Shown: piece by piece, positions 20,086 through 27,388 of the stretch
How the letters are laid out: each line of letters opens with the position of its first letter
Numbering within the stretch: the first letter of the stretch is position 1
Assembly (NCBI GenBank): GCA_963693305.1
Contig: OY855908.1
Coordinates: forward strand, 34,367,805 to 34,431,804
Length of the DNA: 64,000 nucleotides
From: Meandrina meandrites
Lineage: Eukaryota; Cnidaria; Anthozoa; Scleractinia; Meandrinidae
Direction of reading: 5' to 3'
Program-made: the position numbers and the translations under genes
The notes under the pieces: model-generated
What the model was told of the DNA's origin: nothing
Database searches by the model: none
The model's input: only the letters and a program-made list of their open reading frames with translations

Positions 20086-20994
20086 ATGTCCATGAAGAAG
20101 TGGCAAAACCTTGTCAGCGAAAAGGCTGAAGTTGAGCAGCAGAACGACAAAATCCTCGCGGTGATAAAAAATACCAAAATCAATAAAGGGTTTGGCCAGC
20201 TATCAGGTGAGGATTTGTTCAAACCTATCACATCGCGGCTTGAAAAACTCCAAGTAGGGGATAGCAACTCAGTTGCTGAGCCAAAAGAAGAGGTTCCAGA
20301 CTATGGTATGGATGAGTTTGATTTAAACAACCCCTTCGACGGAGATTTTAACCCGGATGCGGAAACTCCACCTCCAACACCATCACCAACACCACCATCA
20401 TCACCAACATCATCACCACCACCATCACCATCATCACCAACATCATCACCACCACTATCACCTACATCAACACCGTTGCCACCTTTAGCTGAAGAGGAAG
20501 AAACAGAATTAATGGAAGAAGAGCAACCAAGTACAAGTGGTGTAAAACCCCAACCAAGTAAATGGGGACCACCACAAGAACTGGTTATCAAGGGATCAGA
20601 GTCAACTGACCTGCAGACACTAAACAGCATGTTAACAAAAAATAAAAACAATCCGAACTATGTTGTAAAAAGCAAAACATCAAAATTTCACAACTACACA
20701 TTGGCAGACATAAAAAAGGCAAGAGATGAAATCCTTGAAAGGAGAAAAAAAGGGATTAAAATACCCCAAAGGTATTTCGAATCGATGGAACCCTCAGACG
20801 AAGAAATGGAAGGAAGCGGAAGTGTTGATCCAAACGCTTTGGTTGACAGGCTACACTTAAGCTTGGCGTCTATACAGGCGGGCAACACCTCACTGAAGCT
20901 GAAAAAACAGGTCCAGCAGATGTTGGGGTTGCTGGTAAAGCTAAAGGAAATAACACAAAAAGAAGCCCACAAAATTTTGGGAAGTATTATATAA
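20086..20994 (+). CDS. Polinton protein, unknown, proline/serine-rich linker
   Basis: 302 residues from the ATG at 20086; an in-frame TTG extension is ignored because the TATATATA motif lies within it. The layout is a helical N-terminus (residues 1-75), a low-complexity Pro/Ser/Thr tract (about 95-145, TPPPTPSPTPPSSPTSS), an acidic patch, then a conserved-looking helical C-terminus from about 165. It has no recognised family. Position between the ATPase and the penton-like gene suggests a structural or scaffolding role, but nothing in the sequence proves it. It contains one copy of the AGCAACTCAGTTGCT palindrome (20263-20277). Its stop codon lies inside the TATATAAG motif of the next gene. 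Confidence 0.75.
   Translation: MSMKKWQNLVSEKAEVEQQNDKILAVIKNTKINKGFGQLSGEDLFKPITSRLEKLQVGDSNSVAEPKEEVPDYGMDEFDLNNPFDGDFNPDAETPPPTPSPTPPSSPTSSPPPSPSSPTSSPPLSPTSTPLPPLAEEEETELMEEEQPSTSGVKPQPSKWGPPQELVIKGSESTDLQTLNSMLTKNKNNPNYVVKSKTSKFHNYTLADIKKARDEILERRKKGIKIPQRYFESMEPSDEEMEGSGSVDPNALVDRLHLSLASIQAGNTSLKLKKQVQQMLGLLVKLKEITQKEAHKILGSII
20263..20277. repeat. Polinton palindrome copy 1
   Basis: AGCAACTCAGTTGCT, a 7+1+7 palindrome inside the 20086 gene. The same 15-mer recurs at 22066 and 27006, with a 13/15 match at 22206. Confidence 0.8.
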
Positions 20995-20995
20995 G
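20988..20995 (+). promoter_or_regulatory. TATATAAG start-proximal motif of the penton-like gene
   Basis: The motif ends one base before the ATG at 20997 and contains the TAA stop of the upstream gene. It is one instance of the TATATA-type motif seen before most genes of this element. Confidence 0.5.
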
Positions 20996-20996
20996 C

Positions 20997-21782
20997 ATGT
21001 CAACCCATTTTCATTTCAACCTGTTGCTCGACTCGCAGCTGGCCAAACAAAACAACGCCAACAGCAAGTCACATGACTTCACAATTAACTTTGACCCACC
21101 AATCGCTTTAGATCCCTCCAAATCATACAAGGCGGCGTTAAATGAGCTGGTATCTATGACCTATTCGTGGTACAACATCGCGAAACAGTACAACAACAAC
21201 GAGTTCAAATGGCGGAAAAAAACAGAGAACTGGAAAACCGTGACAATTCCGGATGGAATGTATGATTACAAAGGTCTCAACACCACCATCCAGTCGCTTA
21301 TCGGAAGAGTGGATCCCAAGGATGAAAAATCCAAGTTTATTGTCCAGCTGTATTTTCACACCACAACGTATCGGGCGGTCATTTTGTTGGAGGACGGCTA
21401 CGAGCTTGACCTAAGTGGAGGTGAATTCGCCGCGTTGCTGGGTTTTGACAAGAAAACAATAGACGGAGCGAACAATAGGAGCGACCGCGTGCCAAATATA
21501 ACAAGAGGTGTCGACTGGATCTACATCCATTGTGACCTCATCACAAGGGCTGTGGACAACATCGGAGGCGACGTTATGTTTTCTTTTTCAACCGCTGAAC
21601 TCTCCGTCAGCTACCCCTTTTCAAAAGAGCCCCGCCGCCTCCTGTGGCACCCGGTGAACAAAAATAGAATCAATGCGATAAATATCAAAATCACGGACGG
21701 GCGCAACAACATTATAGATCTGAATGACCAAGACGTGGCTTTAAGTATCATCATTGAAGAAGAAACACCTAAGCGCATCTGA
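20997..21782 (+). CDS. probable penton / minor capsid protein
   Basis: 261 residues, beta-strand rich, beginning MSTHFHFNLLLDSQLAKQNN. Polintons encode a single-jelly-roll minor capsid protein of about this size near the major capsid gene, and the N-terminal region NSKSHDFTINFDPPIALDPS followed by YKAALNELVSMTYSWYNI fits the start of such a fold. The assignment rests on size, neighbourhood and predicted beta content rather than a signature motif. It is followed by the basic-protein gene and then the major capsid gene on the same strand. Confidence 0.75.
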   Translation: MSTHFHFNLLLDSQLAKQNNANSKSHDFTINFDPPIALDPSKSYKAALNELVSMTYSWYNIAKQYNNNEFKWRKKTENWKTVTIPDGMYDYKGLNTTIQSLIGRVDPKDEKSKFIVQLYFHTTTYRAVILLEDGYELDLSGGEFAALLGFDKKTIDGANNRSDRVPNITRGVDWIYIHCDLITRAVDNIGGDVMFSFSTAELSVSYPFSKEPRRLLWHPVNKNRINAINIKITDGRNNIIDLNDQDVALSIIIEEETPKRI

Positions 21783-21822
21783 AAATAATTTAAACATAAA
21801 TAATTTACACATAAGTATAATA

Positions 21823-22308
21823 ATGAATCATCCGAGCGAGTGGGCGAGATATTATGACGCGCCAAACGGAACATATAGATACAGACACAAAGGTACGGGG
21901 GTTGTTAGAGACACCCTGATGAATATAGGAAAGCGGTTCAAAAAGCAAGTCACCCGTCAGACGTTGGAGAAGGCTGTAAATAAAGCCTCAAAGCAAATGC
22001 TTAAAAAAGCTGCAGAAAAAGCAGAAGAAAAAGCGGCTGACAAGATACAAGCGGTTTTGCGAAATAGCAACTCAGTTGCTACCCCAAGTGTAAAACCAAA
22101 GAGTAAAAAGACTCCAACTGTAAAACCTAAGGGTAAAAAGACCCCATCACAGAAACTTAGTACAGAGTCGAAACAAAAACTGAAGAAGATGCTAAACCCT
22201 GGGGTAGCAACTCAGTTGAGCGGGGATTCACGGAAAAAGTTAAACCAGATTTTAAACGCGGGTCGGGCTGCAAGGATGAAAGTAAACCAATTGATAGCAG
22301 AAAATTAA
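21823..22308 (+). CDS. small basic Polinton protein, possible DNA-condensing core protein
   Basis: 161 residues from the ATG at 21823, preceded by AAGTATAATA. It is lysine-rich, with near-repeats TPSVKPKSKK and TPTVKPKGKK and alanine/lysine helices (LKKAAEKAEEKAADK). The composition resembles viral core or histone-like proteins, which is inference. Two palindrome copies (22066 and 22206) lie in it, encoding NSNSVATP and GVATQLSG. The second copy is interrupted. Confidence 0.75.
   Translation: MNHPSEWARYYDAPNGTYRYRHKGTGVVRDTLMNIGKRFKKQVTRQTLEKAVNKASKQMLKKAAEKAEEKAADKIQAVLRNSNSVATPSVKPKSKKTPTVKPKGKKTPSQKLSTESKQKLKKMLNPGVATQLSGDSRKKLNQILNAGRAARMKVNQLIAEN
22066..22080. repeat. Polinton palindrome copy 2
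   Basis: AGCAACTCAGTTGCT followed by ACCCC, which extends the right arm toward a 25-bp palindrome. Confidence 0.8.
22206..22220. repeat. Polinton palindrome copy 3, degenerate
   Basis: AGCAACTCAGTTGAG preceded by GGGGT: the left arm is complete and the right arm is changed at its last two bases. Confidence 0.65.
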
Positions 22309-22341
22309 AATAATTTTTTAAAAAGATATATAGGCCGCAAG

Positions 22342-23613
22342 ATGTTCAGAAGCCACAGGCATTTGGAAAAAACAGAGTATGTTCGTATCATGTTAGACAA
22401 ACCGATCACTATCCCGGGAAACAATCAGCACCAGGTAAAAACAAACTATAAATTCACACTCACCGACCGAGACAACTGGTATGACTGGTATAACGCCTAC
22501 TTCCGGGCTGATTTCACTTTCGAGGCAACCGCAAATGGTGCGCTAGTTGCAGCAGACACCCGATCGGCGCCCATTAACGGCTCGTTTTCATTGATAAACA
22601 AACTTGTGTTGAAATCAGCAGGCAAAAACATTTACAACGTAGACAACATTCACAAGCTCATATTTATCAAAAACTTGTTGGACTTTTCAGATGACTATGC
22701 GAGGAGCGCGGCAAAAAATCAGTTTTGGTATTTGGACACAACGGATAGCGTTGTAACAGCCGCCGCTGCCACCAACCAAGGAATCAGAGCAAGGGGCTTG
22801 CTTGCCCTCGGCGACCCCCAAAAAACGGTTGAAACCCTCATTCCGCTTAACAGGTACTCATTCTTCGAAGAGCTGAATGACAAGCTTCTCCCCCCCATGC
22901 AGATTGAGCTTGAAATTGAGCTACAATCGGATGCAGAGCTGATTTGGCAAAACGATGGCACCGATCGCAGAATAGTGGTGAGAAACTTCGAGCTGTGGGT
23001 TCCATTGCTGCGTTTCACCAGCGAAGGACAGAAGCTCGCAAATGAAAACTTTTTGAAACCTCAGAAATGGACGTACCTTAATGAAATGATCCAGCCCAGC
23101 AGTAGCCGGCGTGACGCTTTTGGTTCGTGGCAGATAAATCCTGGTATAAAGGATGCCAAACATGTTTTCATTTTCATTCAACAGTCAATGAAGGAAAACG
23201 CCTTGACTCAAAACCCCTACTTCTTCGACACCTTTGACATTGACGGAGACAATACAGCCAAGCTAGCCACCTGCCGGCTGCAGTACGGCTCTTCACAGTA
23301 CTATCCGGAGCTGGACTACGACGAAAACTTCAAACTGCGCATTCTTAATGACTTGATGAACTACCGGTACCGCAAAAACGACTACAACACCGGTGTCCAG
23401 CTTCAGCCCAACAACTTCAAGGATTTATACCCAGTACTTTATTTTGACTTACGTGAAAACAAAGATAACATGACCAACGACCCGAAGCAGATGGTTTTCC
23501 ACTACAGACTCAATGAGGCTGCCAACGCGCAAGACTACACCATTTATGCAGGAATTTTGTATGAGTCCGAATTTGCTCTCAGGCAGGTGGGTAATGAGCT
23601 GGTGATGGGTTAA
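22342..23613 (+). CDS. major capsid protein (double jelly roll)
   Basis: 423 residues. The start MFRSHRHLEKTEYVRIMLDK and segments such as NWYDWYNAYFRADFTFE, INGSFSLINKLVLKSAGKNI and DNIHKLIFIKNLLDFSDDY match the pattern of Polinton major capsid proteins, which fold as two fused jelly rolls and form hexon-like trimers. The length is in the usual range of about 400-650 residues. The ATG is preceded by GATATATAGG. It is central in the capsid gene block between the basic protein and the gene upstream of the protease. The frame is intact. Confidence 0.9.
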   Translation: MFRSHRHLEKTEYVRIMLDKPITIPGNNQHQVKTNYKFTLTDRDNWYDWYNAYFRADFTFEATANGALVAADTRSAPINGSFSLINKLVLKSAGKNIYNVDNIHKLIFIKNLLDFSDDYARSAAKNQFWYLDTTDSVVTAAAATNQGIRARGLLALGDPQKTVETLIPLNRYSFFEELNDKLLPPMQIELEIELQSDAELIWQNDGTDRRIVVRNFELWVPLLRFTSEGQKLANENFLKPQKWTYLNEMIQPSSSRRDAFGSWQINPGIKDAKHVFIFIQQSMKENALTQNPYFFDTFDIDGDNTAKLATCRLQYGSSQYYPELDYDENFKLRILNDLMNYRYRKNDYNTGVQLQPNNFKDLYPVLYFDLRENKDNMTNDPKQMVFHYRLNEAANAQDYTIYAGILYESEFALRQVGNELVMG

Positions 23614-23643
23614 AAGTGAAATAATTTTGTATGAAATATAAGA

Positions 23644-24024
23644 ATGACGACTTACTATCCGCATAAGATTTCACTTTCAGATGGGCAGAAGGTAAACCTC
23701 GCGCGAGCTTTTGGGCGAGGAGAAGCAGTTACACTCAGATTTAAAAACGAGGCTATAACCGGCGGTAGCGACACTTTGCACTTAACCACCAGGCAGATCA
23801 AAAAAATAGAGCGCGCTATCAAAAACAAAACGGGTGTGGACATAGACATGAGCAAGACACAAATCAGACGTGTGCGCAACGCTATCAAAAAAACAACAGG
23901 ATCAGGCATGCAGGTAAAACCCCCAACAGGTGGAAAGGGAATGCGCATCAACCCTCCACCATATATGCGCCCACCACCATTTATAGGTTCTTGGGGTGAC
24001 CAAAAAAAAGCCCGCCTTCGTTGA
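23644..24024 (+). CDS. Polinton protein upstream of protease, basic, proline-rich tail
   Basis: 126 residues with two similar helical segments (LTTRQIKKIERAIKNKTGVD and MSKTQIRRVRNAIKKTTGSG) followed by a Pro/Gly-rich basic tail (NPPPYMRPPPFIGSWGDQKK). No family name was recognised. Its last 29 bases overlap the protease gene, and the overlap contains a run of eight A residues. The tandem helix repeat and basic charge suggest a nucleic-acid or capsid-lining protein (inference). The ATG at 23644 is preceded by GAAATATAAGA. Confidence 0.75.
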   Translation: MTTYYPHKISLSDGQKVNLARAFGRGEAVTLRFKNEAITGGSDTLHLTTRQIKKIERAIKNKTGVDIDMSKTQIRRVRNAIKKTTGSGMQVKPPTGGKGMRINPPPYMRPPPFIGSWGDQKKARLR

Positions 24025-24451
24025 TGTCCCCTTAACTGATTATGACTTGCAGCGATGGTGCCAATACTTGAAAATCCCCATCAAAGGTATATTTGCGAGA
24101 GACGAGATCCACGTGAAAAACCACTCCCCTTGTATAATCAACATGGATGATCTTGGAGGGCCAGGCACCCATTGGGTATGCTGCTGGGATGGAACTGAAT
24201 ATTTCGACTCTTTTGGTTTACCTCCACCCGCAGAATGGGAAATTGAGTTGATTCTCGAGGGCAAACAGACCTTTCTACGAAATGACAACCAGCTTCAGTG
24301 GGAATCCAGTGTGCGCTGTGGCTATTACTGTTTGCTTTTCCTGAATGAGCGTAACAAAGGCCGGTCGTTTCGAGATATTTTGAGTATGTTTTCAAAAAAT
24401 ACACACACCAACGAGGCTGTGGTGAAGGATTATTTTACACATAAAGTATAG
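23996..24451 (+). CDS. adenain-like cysteine protease
   Basis: About 151 residues. Numbered from the in-frame GTG at 23996, the catalytic set is His59 (GTHWVCCW), Asp71 (YFDSFG), Gln101 and Cys108 (RCGYYCLLFL), with Gln and Cys seven residues apart as in adenovirus-type proteases (C5 family). The enzyme would process capsid precursors during assembly. The N-terminal LTDYDLQRWCQYL is typical of Polinton proteases, yet the frame has no ATG before residue 50 and begins just after a TAG. Translation must therefore use a non-AUG codon or a +1 shift from the overlapping upstream gene at the A8 run (24001-24008). Start position is uncertain; identity is firm. Confidence 0.88.
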   Translation: MTKKKPAFVDVPLTDYDLQRWCQYLKIPIKGIFARDEIHVKNHSPCIINMDDLGGPGTHWVCCWDGTEYFDSFGLPPPAEWEIELILEGKQTFLRNDNQLQWESSVRCGYYCLLFLNERNKGRSFRDILSMFSKNTHTNEAVVKDYFTHKV

Positions 24452-24453
24452 AG

Positions 24454-24783
24454 ATGAAGGTTTACTGTGTGAAAGAAAAACGCTTTACGCCTAATGTGAC
24501 GGCAAGTGAAAAAATCACTACCACAAAAAACAATAGAAGAATGTTAAAAGTAAAATGCGCAAGCTGCGGCATTACCAAGACAAGGTTCTTACCAGTGAAC
24601 GGAGACAAAAAAGGCGGCGCGTTGTCGTCGAGAAGGGGACCTTCGACTGTTGATAAAATTGCGTATGTTGCCTCGAACTTTGTGACCCCTGCCCCCAGTT
24701 TCGCTGCAGCGGCCAAAATACTCGGAAGCCAAGCTTTGAAAGGGGTTACAGACAACGTAAAGTATTTTAGGAAGAACCGTTAG
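24454..24783 (+). CDS. zinc-ribbon protein, paralogue 1
   Basis: 109 residues. The first 47 residues (MKVYCVKEKRFTPNV, then LKVKCASCGITKTRF) form a small zinc-ribbon-like unit of the DUF5679 type, with CASC as the clear knuckle. The rest is Ala/Ser-rich and weakly amphipathic (APSFAAAAKILGSQ). It shares its head with the next two genes while the tails are unrelated. The ATG at 24454 is preceded by AAGTATAGAG, which overlaps the protease stop codon. The function is unknown; related heads occur in large DNA viruses. Confidence 0.75.
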   Translation: MKVYCVKEKRFTPNVTASEKITTTKNNRRMLKVKCASCGITKTRFLPVNGDKKGGALSSRRGPSTVDKIAYVASNFVTPAPSFAAAAKILGSQALKGVTDNVKYFRKNR

Positions 24784-24812
24784 TTAAAGTGAATTTAGCT
24801 TATTTATATAGG

Positions 24813-25379
24813 ATGGATGTTTACTGTGTGAAAGAAAAGCGCTTCACACCCAATGTGGTGGGAAGTGAAAAAATTACAACTGCAAAAAACGGCAGAAGAC
24901 TACTTAAAGTAAAATGTGCTAGCTGCGGCATTACCAAGACAAGATTCATAAGTGACAGTTGGGTTAAACCTGAAAATAATCAAGAAGGAGGTAATATTTT
25001 GGAACCAATATTTAAGTGGACCAGAAGGGGTTTACCCAAAAAGAAGAGAGAAGAACTTGCTCGCGCTGAAAAAAGAATGTTTGGAGGTGGAGTTTTTGAT
25101 ACAGTTGGAAATACAGCAGCTGAAGCTTTCTTTGAGTACGGTGTTCCTTATTTAGCAAAGCAAGGTGTGAAACAAGGAAGATACTTTGCAAGCGAGTTTT
25201 TAAGACAACCAGAGTATCAGAAGAAGTTAGCCAATAAAGCCAAACCAATCGCGAGAAAAGCTGTTAATTATACAATTGATGCTTTGTCTGGGGATTTGTT
25301 GACTAAAGCCTCAAACAGATTAAGACCAAAAGATATGATACCGGGAAATAAGTTGAAAGGTGGGTGTCATAATTTGTAA
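24813..25379 (+). CDS. zinc-ribbon protein, paralogue 2
   Basis: 188 residues from the ATG at 24813 directly after TTATATAGG. The head of about 47 residues (MDVYCVKEKRFTPNVVGSEK, CASCGITKTRF) is nearly the same as in paralogues 1 and 3. The tail of about 140 residues differs: it is basic (KWTRRGLPKKKREELARAEK), then FGGGVFDTVGNTAAEAFFEYG and a helical C-terminus. The conserved head with variable tails suggests the head is a targeting or packaging tag, which is speculative. No other domain was recognised. Confidence 0.75.
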   Translation: MDVYCVKEKRFTPNVVGSEKITTAKNGRRLLKVKCASCGITKTRFISDSWVKPENNQEGGNILEPIFKWTRRGLPKKKREELARAEKRMFGGGVFDTVGNTAAEAFFEYGVPYLAKQGVKQGRYFASEFLRQPEYQKKLANKAKPIARKAVNYTIDALSGDLLTKASNRLRPKDMIPGNKLKGGCHNL

Positions 25380-25391
25380 TTATTATATAGG

Positions 25392-26273
25392 ATGGAGGTT
25401 TACTGTGTGAAAGAAAAGCGTTTCACACCCAACGTACCGGGAAGCGAAAAAAACACTACCACAAAAAATGGTAGAAGGCTGCTTAAAGTAAAATGTGCAA
25501 GTTGTGGCATTACCAAAACACGATTCATAAGTGACAAAACGCAAAGTGGTGCTAAAAATAAAACACAAAGTGGTGGTAATTATGATATGAGAATTTACGC
25601 GGGTAATCGGGTAGATGACCCAACAAACCCTCTTTACCAACGTGGTGGGGGTTTTGATTTGCATAAAGCTATAGGCAAGCTGCCTAAGCCAAAAAAGGGG
25701 TGGACGCTTCCTGGTCATAACTATACAGGGCCGTACAATCCCCTTGAAAAACAGCTTTCTTACGACCCCAAGACGGGAAAGATCTTGAAGATTTATCAGC
25801 AACCCACAGGCGCCACGGACGCAGTTGCAATGCAGCATGATGTTGATTATGCCGTCTGTGCAGGCAAGAAAAATGAGAAAGGCTGTAAACATGATGCAGA
25901 CAAAAAAATGGTGAAGGCACTTGACGCTATTCCCAAAAATAAACGGCAATGGGGTCACGCCGCGGCGCGCAACGCAATCAGCTCGAAGCAAAAAGTGGGA
26001 TTGGGTGTCGGTGAAACGATCAATAAAAAGATCGGCGAAAAAATTCCAGGCTTTCAACCGGCTCAAGATGTGGCTGCTGCAATCATGGCTGTCACAGGTG
26101 GTGATAAGGATTTGTTTAAAAAGTATTGGAGTGGTGCCATTGCAAAAGGTGCCTTTAACAAAAAAACCGGTCTGTTTAGCAAAAAGTTTTGGACACACCC
26201 TAAAAATACAACTGGGCCCTGTAATCAGATTGTATATAAAAATGGGAAATGGCATAACCAATATTGTGACTAA
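25392..26273 (+). CDS. zinc-ribbon protein fused to parvovirus-type PLA2-like domain
   Basis: 293 residues. The head (residues 1-47) is the shared zinc-ribbon unit with CASCGITKTRF. Residues 104-200 look like the phospholipase A2-like domain known from parvovirus capsid proteins. They have a calcium-loop-like LPGHNYTGPYNPLE (106-119), the His-Asp pair in MQHDVDYAV (His149, Asp150) and a downstream acidic HDADKKMVKAL (Asp168/Asp170). In parvoviruses this activity helps particles leave endosomes. Here a membrane-breaching role in a Polinton virion is inferred by analogy. The C-terminal 90 residues contain WGHAAARNAISSKQ and a lysine/glycine-rich end. The ATG follows ATTATATAGG. Confidence 0.75.
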   Translation: MEVYCVKEKRFTPNVPGSEKNTTTKNGRRLLKVKCASCGITKTRFISDKTQSGAKNKTQSGGNYDMRIYAGNRVDDPTNPLYQRGGGFDLHKAIGKLPKPKKGWTLPGHNYTGPYNPLEKQLSYDPKTGKILKIYQQPTGATDAVAMQHDVDYAVCAGKKNEKGCKHDADKKMVKALDAIPKNKRQWGHAAARNAISSKQKVGLGVGETINKKIGEKIPGFQPAQDVAAAIMAVTGGDKDLFKKYWSGAIAKGAFNKKTGLFSKKFWTHPKNTTGPCNQIVYKNGKWHNQYCD

Positions 26274-26298
26274 AATATTTTTAACACATATATAAGAA

Positions 26299-26820
26299 AT
26301 GGATTCTGCAACAAAATTCCGGCGGGATGAAATAGAAATGATAAAGAAAAATCTTGAAAACCAGTTGGTGCATTACTACCAAACCTCAGCCAAGTTTAAA
26401 CGGTGGCACACGCGGTGTCAAACAGTATGTGCGTTAACAGGCGGAGTTGCTACCATTCTTACAGGCTCGGGGCTGGCCGCTTCTCTTTCTGTGGTTGGCG
26501 TTGTTGTTGGTGCCCCTTTAATCGCAACTGCCACCTTGTTTTCATTGGTGTCAACCTCCTCCATCGTCACCGTCAAATTTTTCCTGCGTAAAGCGAAAAA
26601 ACACGAAAAAATACAGACTTTGGCTGAAGCTACGCTGAGCTCAATCAACTCTCTCATATCGACCGCTCTTGAAGATGGTCAAATCTCAGACAGTGAGTAC
26701 CAAGATATTATCAAAAAGTACAACAGCTTTACTACTGCAAAGACAAAACTGCGTTTTTCAAACCACACTGACGGCGGGGTAAAGGTCGATAGAAGAACAT
26801 CAAAGACAACTTCTGTTTAA
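26299..26820 (+). CDS. Polinton membrane protein with paired hydrophobic segments
   Basis: 173 residues. A helical cytoplasm-like N-terminus (1-35) is followed by one long or two closely spaced membrane segments (about 45-95, TGGVATILTGSGLAASLSVV then VGAPLIATATLFSLVSTSS), then a charged helical tail (FFLRKAKKHEKIQTLAEATL) and DGQISDSEYQDIIKKY. No signal peptide and no named family. It could be a virion-membrane or host-membrane factor (inference). Its 3' end overlaps the convergent gene at 26800 by 21 bases. The start is preceded by ACATATATAAGAA. Confidence 0.75.
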   Translation: MDSATKFRRDEIEMIKKNLENQLVHYYQTSAKFKRWHTRCQTVCALTGGVATILTGSGLAASLSVVGVVVGAPLIATATLFSLVSTSSIVTVKFFLRKAKKHEKIQTLAEATLSSINSLISTALEDGQISDSEYQDIIKKYNSFTTAKTKLRFSNHTDGGVKVDRRTSKTTSV

Positions 26821-27360
26821 TGGTGGGGTGTTTGCCTCCAACCACCATTCGTTGAAACTTTTTTCGGCTTTATTTCCGGTTTGTACCATCTTCGGCAATC
26901 TTTTCGTGAGCTTTCGCAGTATTGCATTTTTCGCCGGCCAATCGATTGATTCGACCTTTTGAAAATAGTTGTATAAAAAACAAACGTAGTTACACGACCC
27001 GGGGTAGCAACTCAGTTGCTGATGCCGCTTAAATTGGTGAATGATATTACCCAAAAAGGTCAGCCCCATATTGTCACCGACCTGATCTACAGAAATGCCG
27101 ACTTTTTTTAGTACCGCAATTAAATACCATAATTTGAGGTGGTGTCTCATCTCTTCACGGGGCTCATCCGGCAGTGGGGGTTCCCATGAGTAAAAGTCAA
27201 GATCTTTTTCGGGTTTGATTTCTTTTATTTTTGCTTCCTGCTGTTTTATCAACGTTTCTTTTAGCTGTTCACGGTTCGCTGGCTGCTTTTTCACCAACAT
27301 TTCGATAAGCTGTTCAAGGTAGGGTTCGTGAGGGTTACCCAAACTCATTTTTCCAGCCAT
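26800..27360 (-). CDS. Polinton protein, unknown, helical
   Basis: 186 residues from the ATG at 27360 (MAGKMSLGNPHEPYLEQLIE). An in-frame extension to 27378 is rejected because the TATATA motif lies in it. The first 70 residues are charged and helical (LVKKQPANREQLKETLIKQQ), and the middle contains EEMRHHLKLWYLIAVLKKVG. No family was recognised. One AGCAACTCAGTTGCT palindrome lies in it (27006-27020). It is divergent from the integrase with 28 bp between starts. Confidence 0.7.
   Translation of the reverse strand: MAGKMSLGNPHEPYLEQLIEMLVKKQPANREQLKETLIKQQEAKIKEIKPEKDLDFYSWEPPLPDEPREEMRHHLKLWYLIAVLKKVGISVDQVGDNMGLTFLGNIIHQFKRHQQLSCYPGSCNYVCFLYNYFQKVESIDWPAKNAILRKLTKRLPKMVQTGNKAEKSFNEWWLEANTPPLNRSCL
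27006..27020. repeat. Polinton palindrome copy 4
   Basis: AGCAACTCAGTTGCT preceded by GGGGT, inside a minus-strand gene, so it is in a different reading context from copies 1 and 2. Confidence 0.8.
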
Positions 27361-27388
27361 GTATATATGATCGCGCATAATTATTTAA
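27361..27388. promoter_or_regulatory. shared divergent promoter between 27360 gene and integrase
   Basis: 28 bp containing GTATATATGA and TTATTTAA. The first is next to the minus-strand ATG and the second next to the integrase ATG. Confidence 0.55.

Noticed and set aside
25383..26261. 292-codon minus-strand frame
   Set aside because: Antisense shadow of the zinc-ribbon/PLA2-like gene, which has the recognisable motifs.
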